Assembly (NCBI GenBank): GCA_013813755.1
Contig: JACCRD010000121.1
Span: 1 to 5,317, forward strand
Length of the DNA stretch: 5,317 bases
Direction of reading: 5' to 3'
DNA from: Acidobacteriota bacterium
GTDB taxonomy: Bacteria > Acidobacteriota > Blastocatellia > Pyrinomonadales > Pyrinomonadaceae
The stretch's first letter is position 1. Every line of letters starts with the position of its first letter. A program made the position numbers and the translations under genes. Positions 1-5,317 of the stretch are shown piece after piece. The notes beneath the pieces are model-generated. The model did no database searches. It was given only the letters and a program-made list of their open reading frames with translations, and was not told the origin of the DNA.

Positions 1-49
1 ATTGTGTTTGAGCGTGTGGAAATTTGCCGTACGATTAAAGTATTATCAG

Positions 50-95
50 TTAATCAAAATTTTATTTCCATAATTTATAATCGAACAAATAATTT
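50..95 (+). promoter_or_regulatory. Putative asnS promoter with perfect -10 box and very short leader
   Basis: A perfect TATAAT occurs at 76-81 in a strongly AT-rich stretch. The hexamer 17 bases upstream (ATCAAA, 53-58) matches the sigma-70 -35 consensus at only three of six positions, so any -35 element is weak. With the usual spacing, transcription would start near 87-89, leaving a leader of about 7-9 bases before the ATG at 96. No Shine-Dalgarno-like purine run precedes that ATG, which fits a nearly leaderless message. The nonamer ATAATTTAT occurs at 70-78, overlapping the -10, and again at 89-97, overlapping the start codon. In such AT-rich DNA both the box and the repeat could be chance. 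Confidence 0.45.
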
Positions 96-1409
96 ATGAA
101 TCAAACGTATATCAACGAATTAAAAAATCACATCGGGGCGGAAGTTACGCTCAAAGGCTGGCTTTACAACTCGCGTTCAAGCGGAAAATTAGTTTTTCTG
201 CAAATGCGGGACGGTACGGGAATCGTTCAATGCGTTGTGTTTAAGGGAAATTCTGAAGAAGTTTTTGAGAAGGCGAAAGCTCTAGGGCAGGAATCTTCGA
301 TAATTATTCACGGCAGCGTCAAGGAAGATTCGCGTTCGGAAATCGGCGTGGAAGTTGATGTCAGGGACGTTGAAGTTCTGCAAAACGCCAATGATTATCC
401 GATTACGCCAAAGGAACACGGCACCGAATTTCTGATGGACAATCGTCATCTATGGATTCGTTCCAAAAAACAGCACGCCGTTTTGAAGGTTCGCCACACG
501 GTTGTCAAAGCGACGCGCGATTTTTTTGATGATAACGGATTTATTTTAGCCGACACGCCGATTTTCACGCCCGCTGCCTGCGAAGGAACAACGACGCTTT
601 TTGAAGTCGATTATTTTGAAAACGACAAAGCTTATTTGACGCAGAGCGGACAGCTCTATAACGAAGCGACTGCTGCTTCCCTGGGCAGAAGTTATTGTTT
701 CGGTCCGGTATTTCGCGCTGAAAAATCAAAAACGCGCCGCCACCTGACTGAATTTTGGATGGTTGAACCGGAGATGACTTACGCGCATCTCGAAGACCTA
801 ATGACGCTCGGCGAAGGTTTAATAAATTTTATTGTCCAAAGAGTTTTGAATGATCGGCAGGAAGAATTAAAAGTCTTAGAACGCGACGTTTCAAAATTAG
901 AAGCTATTACCGCCAACAAATTTCCGCGTGTTCATTATGACGAAGCAGTGAAGATTCTGCAAAAGGGTTTTGCCGACGGCGAACTCGAAAACAATTTTGA
1001 GTGGGGTGGAGATTTTGGCGCCCCGGACGAAACTTTTATTTCAGCAAAATTTAATCAGCCCGTTTTTGTTCATCATTTCCCCGCTGTCATCAAAGCGTTT
1101 TATTTTGAACGCGACGCAGAACGCCCCGAATTAGCGCTTGGCGCAGATTTGCTCGCGCCCGAAGGTTACGGCGAAATCATCGGCGGCGGCGAACGCGCGA
1201 CTGATCTGGAATTCCTCGAACAGCAAATCGAAGCCCACAATTTACCGCGCGAATCTTTTGAATGGTATCTAGATTTGCGCCGCTTCGGTTCAGTGCCGCA
1301 CGCCGGTTTTGGAATGGGCGTCGAACGCTGCACCGCGTGGATGTGCGGCAGTGAACATGTCCGCGAAACAATTCCCTTTCCGCGAATGTTGAACCGTTTG
1401 AAACCTTAA
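96..1409 (+). CDS. asnS: Asparaginyl-tRNA synthetase (class II)
   Basis: This cytoplasmic enzyme charges tRNA-Asn with asparagine using ATP. The 437 residues match the compact Thermus-type AsnRS (about 438) over the whole length. Residues 1-105 form the OB-fold anticodon-binding domain (GWLYNSRSSGK near 21-31). The class II catalytic core follows: motif 1 around 127-159, the QSGQLYNEA substrate-pocket stretch at 183-191, and motif 2 around 203-226, with FRAEKSKTRRHLTEF carrying the ATP-contacting arginine. LLAPEGYGEIIGG is at 352-364 and motif 3 at 404-434, including GFGMGVER. The FWMVEPE ending of motif 2 and the absence of the long AspRS insertion domain favour AsnRS over bacterial AspRS. 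An archaeal-type AspRS is the only real alternative and fits less well. The ATG at 96 gives the family's usual N-terminus but has no Shine-Dalgarno sequence. The next gene starts 6 bases after the stop. Confidence 0.96.
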   Translation: MNQTYINELKNHIGAEVTLKGWLYNSRSSGKLVFLQMRDGTGIVQCVVFKGNSEEVFEKAKALGQESSIIIHGSVKEDSRSEIGVEVDVRDVEVLQNANDYPITPKEHGTEFLMDNRHLWIRSKKQHAVLKVRHTVVKATRDFFDDNGFILADTPIFTPAACEGTTTLFEVDYFENDKAYLTQSGQLYNEATAASLGRSYCFGPVFRAEKSKTRRHLTEFWMVEPEMTYAHLEDLMTLGEGLINFIVQRVLNDRQEELKVLERDVSKLEAITANKFPRVHYDEAVKILQKGFADGELENNFEWGGDFGAPDETFISAKFNQPVFVHHFPAVIKAFYFERDAERPELALGADLLAPEGYGEIIGGGERATDLEFLEQQIEAHNLPRESFEWYLDLRRFGSVPHAGFGMGVERCTAWMCGSEHVRETIPFPRMLNRLKP

Positions 1410-1415
1410 AAGATA

Positions 1416-2690
1416 ATGATATTACTGACAAAAAATTTTATCCAAAGGTTTTTATCCAAATTTTTGCCTGTCTGCGCTCTCGCCCTAATTTATTCATTCA
1501 CTTGTTTTGCGCAAAAGCCGATCAAAGACCTCAAGCCCACAGTGATTTTAGTTTCACTAGACGGTTTTCGGTATGACTATCTCGAAAAATTCCAACCTGG
1601 GATTCTCAATGAGTTAGCCAAAAAAGGCGTTCGCGCAAAATGGTTGATTCCGTCATTTCCGACCAAAACTTTTCCGAATCATTATACGATTGCGACCGGT
1701 CTCTACCCGGAAAATCACGGTATTATCGAAAACAATATCTTTGATTTTGGCGCGGTTTTCTCGTTGGACAAACGCGCTGAATTGCAAAATCCGCGCTGGT
1801 GGCTGGGCGAACCGATTTGGGTAACGACGGAAAAGCAGGGACAGCGCGCCGCCGCGTATTTCTTTCCGGGAACGGAAGCCGCCATTCAAACGATACGTCC
1901 GAGTTTTTTCAGAGAATATAACGGACGAGTGCCAAACAATCTGCGGGTTGATTCGATTCTTTCACGGTTGGATTTGCCATTCGAAGAAAGACCTACTTTT
2001 TTTACACTTTATTTCAGCGATCCGGATGACGCGGGACACGAATTTTCTCCTGACACCGAAGAGACTCGTTACGCGGTTCTCAATGTTGACGATGTTGTAA
2101 AGCGTTTAGTTGACGGGTTAAAAAAGAGAAAAGTTTTTGGAAAAGTTAATCTGATAATTGTCTCCGACCACGGAATGGCGGCGGTGAACCGCAACAATTC
2201 AATTTTGGTTGATGACATTTTTGATACTGGAAAAGCTGAAAAAATCCTTTGGACTGGCGAGATTGTCCAGATTTTCCCGAAACAAGGCGAAGAAGCAACT
2301 ATTATTAAAGCCCTTCAATCAAAAATCCGACACGCTTCCTGTTGGCGAAAATCGGAAATTCCCGCGCGGTTTCATTATCAAGCCAGTGGGCGGATCGCGC
2401 CAATTATCTGCTCTGCGGATGAAGGATGGATTTTAACAAATCGCAAACGGTTTGATGAATGGAAGGAGCGCGATGAATTAGACGGTCTAAGAGGGGCGCA
2501 CGGTTATGACAATAATTTAGAATCGATGCGGGCGATTTTTATCGGTCACGGCGCGGCATTTAAGAAAGGTTTCATTTCAGAACCGTTTGAAAACATTCAT
2601 ATTTATAATTTAATGTGCAAAATTTTGGGGCTGACTCCGGCAAAAAACGATGGGGATTTTGAAAAAATTAAAACGCTTCTTAAAAATTAA
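1416..2690 (+). CDS. Secreted NPP-type phosphodiesterase (alkaline phosphatase superfamily)
   Basis: This is a two-zinc hydrolase of the Phosphodiest/NPP family (424 residues), expected to cleave phosphodiester or pyrophosphate bonds of nucleotides or similar substrates outside the cytoplasm. The N-terminus has a basic stretch (K6-K15), a hydrophobic core (about 16-31) and a likely signal peptidase I site after C30-F31-A32. No lipobox is seen. By analogy with human NPP1, all catalytic positions are present: D49 (SLDGFR), nucleophile T85 (PTKTFPNHY), N106 (HGIIEN), D204 and H208 (DPDDAGH), D251-H252 (VSDHGM) and H362 (GAHGYDN). The length matches single-domain bacterial NPPs, without the somatomedin or nuclease-like domains of animal forms. 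Substrate specificity cannot be read from sequence. It lies 6 bases after asnS, so co-transcription is likely, though a functional link is not obvious. AAAAGA just before the ATG is at best a weak ribosome site. Confidence 0.9.
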   Translation: MILLTKNFIQRFLSKFLPVCALALIYSFTCFAQKPIKDLKPTVILVSLDGFRYDYLEKFQPGILNELAKKGVRAKWLIPSFPTKTFPNHYTIATGLYPENHGIIENNIFDFGAVFSLDKRAELQNPRWWLGEPIWVTTEKQGQRAAAYFFPGTEAAIQTIRPSFFREYNGRVPNNLRVDSILSRLDLPFEERPTFFTLYFSDPDDAGHEFSPDTEETRYAVLNVDDVVKRLVDGLKKRKVFGKVNLIIVSDHGMAAVNRNNSILVDDIFDTGKAEKILWTGEIVQIFPKQGEEATIIKALQSKIRHASCWRKSEIPARFHYQASGRIAPIICSADEGWILTNRKRFDEWKERDELDGLRGAHGYDNNLESMRAIFIGHGAAFKKGFISEPFENIHIYNLMCKILGLTPAKNDGDFEKIKTLLKN

Positions 2691-2712
2691 AATTTTACTC
2701 GAAATTAAAATT
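2684..2712. repeat. 11-base direct repeat spanning the convergent stop codons
   Basis: AAATTAAAATT occurs at 2684-2694 and 2702-2712, 18 bases apart in register. The first copy contains the TAA of the phosphodiesterase gene (2688-2690). The second contains the complement of the TAA of the metallophosphoesterase gene (2705-2707). Only 14 bases separate the two coding regions and no GC-rich hairpin with a T run is present, so this is not a recognisable intrinsic terminator. The repeat is low-complexity AT sequence and may be coincidental. Confidence 0.5.
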
Positions 2713-3589
2713 CGTCGCGAACAACGGTAATCACCGCAATTTCGGGCGGCACAAAAAACCTGAACGGCAGAATGCTTGTCCCGATGCCGGTAGTTATAAA
2801 AATATCGACTTCGTTTTCTTTGGTATGTCCGAAAGCAAATCTCTGTCCGTAATTAGAAGGAATCATCGGCGAACCAATAATCGGAAACCACATTTGACCA
2901 CCGTGAGTGTGCCCGTTGAGAATCAGCTTCAAATGGCTCGGATTCGGCGCGGCGGCTGTAATAATCGGCAAAACGTCCGGACTGTGTTCAAGAACAATTA
3001 TATCTCCGGTTTGTTCACTGCTTTCAATTACATTTTTAATATCTTCAATAAAACCATCCCAGGTGACAATCTTCAAATGATCTTTGAGACCTAAGATGCG
3101 GAGTTTGTGTCCGTCTTTTTCGATAAAGACAATCTCGTTTTCTAAAACTCGAAAACCTTGGCGCTTAAATTCAGATACTACGGCAGCATCTCCAAAACGA
3201 ACATCGTGATTTCCCAAAACAAAAAATACACCGTATTTTGCTTGAAGCCCGCGCAGATTTTCGGCAACTTTCTCCAGAGGCATTTTTAGTTTGTTCTCAT
3301 CTAAAATGTTCTCTGAAACGTAATCACCAAGCAGCACAATTAAATCGGCTTGCTGCTCGTTGGCTTTTTCGACAACCGAGCGAATTTTTTCTTCGGTAAT
3401 ATAATTTGAACCACCGTGAATATCAGCGATAGCAACAATCTTAAAGTTATTGAAAGCGGGATTCCAATTTATTATTTTTAGTTCGGTTTTGTTAATGATG
3501 AGTCTGTTGGGCTCAATAAAATAAGCATAAGCCAGACAAACAAACGTTGTCAGAAAAATTGCCAAAACATAATAAACTTTTTTATTCAT
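2705..3589 (-). CDS. Membrane-anchored or exported calcineurin-like metallophosphoesterase (YkuE/YaeI-like)
   Basis: This is a dinuclear-metal phosphoesterase of the Metallophos superfamily (294 residues from the chosen ATG). The full motif set is visible: D56-x-H58 (ADIHGG), D89 (GDY), N127-H128-D129 (GNHD), H202 (EHSPD) and H227-x-H229 (GHTHGGQ). Residues 5-23 after MNKK are a single hydrophobic segment; the A20-Y21-A22 at its end could be a signal peptidase site, otherwise it is a membrane anchor. Either way the catalytic domain should face the envelope side. Relatives include YkuE, YaeI and the chlamydial UDP-2,3-diacylglucosamine hydrolase LpxG, so a phospholipid or lipid A precursor substrate is possible but unproven. 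A GTG at 3655 is also in frame. It would add 22 basic residues and overlap the upstream gene by 31 bases; I prefer the ATG at 3589 because the hydrophobic segment then begins right after a normal n-region. The gene lies 35 bases after the decarboxylase and is probably co-transcribed with it. Confidence 0.88.
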   Translation of the reverse strand: MNKKVYYVLAIFLTTFVCLAYAYFIEPNRLIINKTELKIINWNPAFNNFKIVAIADIHGGSNYITEEKIRSVVEKANEQQADLIVLLGDYVSENILDENKLKMPLEKVAENLRGLQAKYGVFFVLGNHDVRFGDAAVVSEFKRQGFRVLENEIVFIEKDGHKLRILGLKDHLKIVTWDGFIEDIKNVIESSEQTGDIIVLEHSPDVLPIITAAAPNPSHLKLILNGHTHGGQMWFPIIGSPMIPSNYGQRFAFGHTKENEVDIFITTGIGTSILPFRFFVPPEIAVITVVRDEF

Positions 3590-3624
3590 TGAATTTGCGC
3601 GGAAAAATTTCAGACAGATAGTTT

Positions 3625-5317
3625 TTATCTGTTTTTTGGAAAATATTCGTTCCACCGTGTATCGACCATTTTTACAATATCTTCCCGCGGTTCAAGTTCC
3701 TTCGGATACCAGGGCTTCATTCGTGCGTCAATTACAATGGGCGAATGGTAAACGATATGATTATTTTCGACTGTTAAATTTTTCGCGTAGATGTCGGTCG
3801 AAGGATTAAATCGCGTCCACGTCGCCCACAAAAATTTTTCCGCCGAACGAGCAAATTGCGCGTCGTCGTGCAGAACAACAATTTGAAATTCATCAAATTG
3901 TTCAGAATCAGCAACTCTTTTCGCTAAGTCCTTATCAGACGCATAAGAATCCCCCTCAACTACCAGACAGCCGCCGCAGAATATTTCGACGCGTTTTAGA
4001 TAAATTGGCAATTCATCTTTAAACTCTCGTTTTAAATCTCGAATTGCTTCGCCGACACCGACGAGCATCGCTTTGCTTCCGTGATTTATTTTTCCGCTAG
4101 CGTAATCGAGTGTATCAAATGATGTGCGATCGAATATAAAGAAATCGCTTTCCCATCGGACGCGACCCAGTATGTATTCAAACAAAGTTTTAAAGTCGCG
4201 TAAATCCTGCGGTTTATCGGTCAGCAAAAGAAATTTGGTCAAAGACAATTGCCCTTCGCCTAAAATTCGAAAACCCGCGCCGAGCGCTTCGCGAGAATAT
4301 CTTTCCTTGACCACCGCCGCCGCCAACGAATGAAAGCCAGTTTCGCCGTAACTCCACAAATCTCGAACCGCCGGCATTACCAGCGGAAAAAGCGGCGAAA
4401 GCATTTCCTGCAGATAATCGCCGATAAAAAAATCTTCCTGGCGCGGTTTGCCGACGACCGTTGCCGGATAAATCGCGTCTCTGCGGTGGAAAACCGCCTC
4501 GACATTCAAAATCGGATAATCGTGTTCGAGCGAATAATAACCGTAATGATCGCCGAAAGGTCCTTCCGATTTTCTAACTTTTGGCGGAACTCGCCCGCAA
4601 ATGGCAAATTCGGCTTCGGCAATCAGGCGGTGATGATTTTTGAGAGGATTTTCAACCGTTTCGATTTTACCATCGGCTAAAACAGACGCTAAAACAAGTT
4701 CGGGAACGTCTTCGGGCAGCGGCGCGATTGCCGATAGGATCATCGCGGGCGCGCCGCCCAGAAAAATTGTCACCGGCAAAGATTCGTTTTTTTGTTCGGC
4801 TTCAAAATAATGGAATCCGCCACCTTTGTGAATTTGCCAATGAATACCGGTTGTTCGCGCGTTGTGTCGCTGGATGCGATACATTCCTAAATTATGCTTT
4901 CTGCTCGTCGGGCTTTCCGTATAAACAAGCGGCAAAGTTACAAATGCTCCGCCGTCATTGTGCCAGGTTGTTAAAATTGGAAGTTCATTAAGATTTGCGG
5001 GTTGGTCATACACATCCAAAACCGGCGCGCGTCTGACTTTTTTTGTTCCTAACTTTAATGCTGAAACTGCTAAATCTCTAAACTGCCATAACTCTTTCGG
5101 CTTTGGTGGTAAAAGGGCTTCAACCATTTCAACCGCCCTTTTGACAAGTTCTTGCGGTTTTTTTCCAAAACCTAGTTCGATGCGTTTTGCCGTCCCGAAA
5201 AGATTTGTAACGACCGGATATTTCGAGCCTTTGACGTTTCTGAAAAGTAAAGCCGCACCTTGCTGCTCAATTACACGGCGATGAATTTCGGCAAGTTCTA
5301 AATATGGATTAACTTCC
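3625..5317 (-). CDS. UbiD-family decarboxylase, long form, N-terminus cut by the window edge
   Basis: The reading frame stays open from 5317 to the TAA at 3627-3625, giving 563 visible residues. Comparison with E. coli UbiD suggests about 27 N-terminal residues are missing, so the ATG at 5127 is internal. UbiD enzymes decarboxylate aromatic or unsaturated acids using prenylated FMN made by UbiX, which is not in the window. In visible numbering the active site is complete: N142 and R147 in NLGMYR, H163 in HKGGG, E206 (metal ligand, in PEDVPEL), and E251 and D256 in EGPFGD, where D256 matches the proton donor D290 of E. coli. The conserved TLDYAS and HGSK are near 402-414. Full length would be about 590, longer than the 497 of E. 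coli; the extra C-terminal part resembles a second copy of the C-terminal domain and follows a CGGC at 447-450. Long UbiDs of this size are commonly annotated as menaquinone (futalosine route) decarboxylases. The substrate here is not established. Confidence 0.93.
   Translation of the reverse strand, partial: EVNPYLELAEIHRRVIEQQGAALLFRNVKGSKYPVVTNLFGTAKRIELGFGKKPQELVKRAVEMVEALLPPKPKELWQFRDLAVSALKLGTKKVRRAPVLDVYDQPANLNELPILTTWHNDGGAFVTLPLVYTESPTSRKHNLGMYRIQRHNARTTGIHWQIHKGGGFHYFEAEQKNESLPVTIFLGGAPAMILSAIAPLPEDVPELVLASVLADGKIETVENPLKNHHRLIAEAEFAICGRVPPKVRKSEGPFGDHYGYYSLEHDYPILNVEAVFHRRDAIYPATVVGKPRQEDFFIGDYLQEMLSPLFPLVMPAVRDLWSYGETGFHSLAAAVVKERYSREALGAGFRILGEGQLSLTKFLLLTDKPQDLRDFKTLFEYILGRVRWESDFFIFDRTSFDTLDYASGKINHGSKAMLVGVGEAIRDLKREFKDELPIYLKRVEIFCGGCLVVEGDSYASDKDLAKRVADSEQFDEFQIVVLHDDAQFARSAEKFLWATWTRFNPSTDIYAKNLTVENNHIVYHSPIVIDARMKPWYPKELEPREDIVKMVDTRWNEYFPKNR

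Noticed and set aside
41..46. TATTAT as an alternative -10 box for asnS
   Set aside because: No acceptable -35 hexamer lies 16-18 bases upstream, and TATAAT at 76-81 is a better match.
1177..1889. Minus-strand open frames inside asnS and the phosphodiesterase gene
   Set aside because: Arginine-rich antisense shadows with no family resemblance; the sense strand is clearly coding throughout.
2209..2436. Plus-strand 75-codon frame inside the phosphodiesterase gene, possibly marking a frameshift
   Set aside because: The main frame is continuous and keeps the family motifs on both sides (D251-H252 before, H362 after), so there is no frameshift.
2825..3094. Plus-strand 89-codon frame opposite the metallophosphoesterase
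   Set aside because: It is antisense to the conserved GHTHGGQ and EHSPD motifs and shows no coding features of its own.
5125..5127. ATG at 5127 as the start of the decarboxylase
   Set aside because: The same frame continues upstream to the window edge and encodes conserved UbiD N-terminal sequence, including ALLFRNVKG and TNLFGTAKR.
4124..5284. A chain of plus-strand open frames (4124-4333, 4330-4680, 4728-4991, 4958-5284) opposite the decarboxylase gene
   Set aside because: They lie entirely antisense to a well-conserved gene, have no recognisable domains or ribosome sites, and are rich in R, N and S as expected of shadow frames.

Overview
The window is an ordinary stretch of bacterial chromosome holding four protein genes packed almost edge to edge: two on the plus strand, then two on the minus strand, meeting tail to tail at about 2690-2705. 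No RNA gene, CRISPR array, insertion sequence, phage gene or integration scar is visible, and no stretch above 300 bases lacks a gene. The longest non-coding piece is the 95 bases at the left edge.

Left half, plus strand. asnS (96-1409) encodes a complete class II asparaginyl-tRNA synthetase of the short, Thermus-like type. Six bases after its stop begins a secreted phosphodiesterase of the nucleotide pyrophosphatase/phosphodiesterase (NPP) type (1416-2690), with every expected metal ligand and the nucleophilic threonine present. The spacing suggests one transcript. A perfect TATAAT lies only 14 bases before the asnS start codon, so that message may be nearly leaderless.

Right half, minus strand. 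A UbiD-family prenylated-FMN-dependent decarboxylase enters from the right edge (3625-5317). It lacks about 27 N-terminal residues but keeps its whole active site. A membrane-anchored or exported calcineurin-like metallophosphoesterase follows 35 bases downstream (2705-3589). The decarboxylase belongs to a long class (about 590 residues against 497 in E. coli UbiD). Its extra C-terminal part looks like a second, diverged copy of the C-terminal domain. This is the most interesting structural observation here.

Organism: base composition is moderate to AT-rich, no gene has a clear Shine-Dalgarno sequence, and the synthetase is Thermus-like. A long UbiD of this kind is often tied to menaquinone rather than ubiquinone synthesis. 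Together these suggest a bacterium outside the Proteobacteria. Acidobacteriota (Blastocatellia/Pyrinomonadaceae-like) is my best guess, at low confidence. The four genes do not form an obvious single pathway: translation, envelope phosphoester hydrolysis (two enzymes) and probably quinone or aromatic acid metabolism. I did not find a convincing new biological system.
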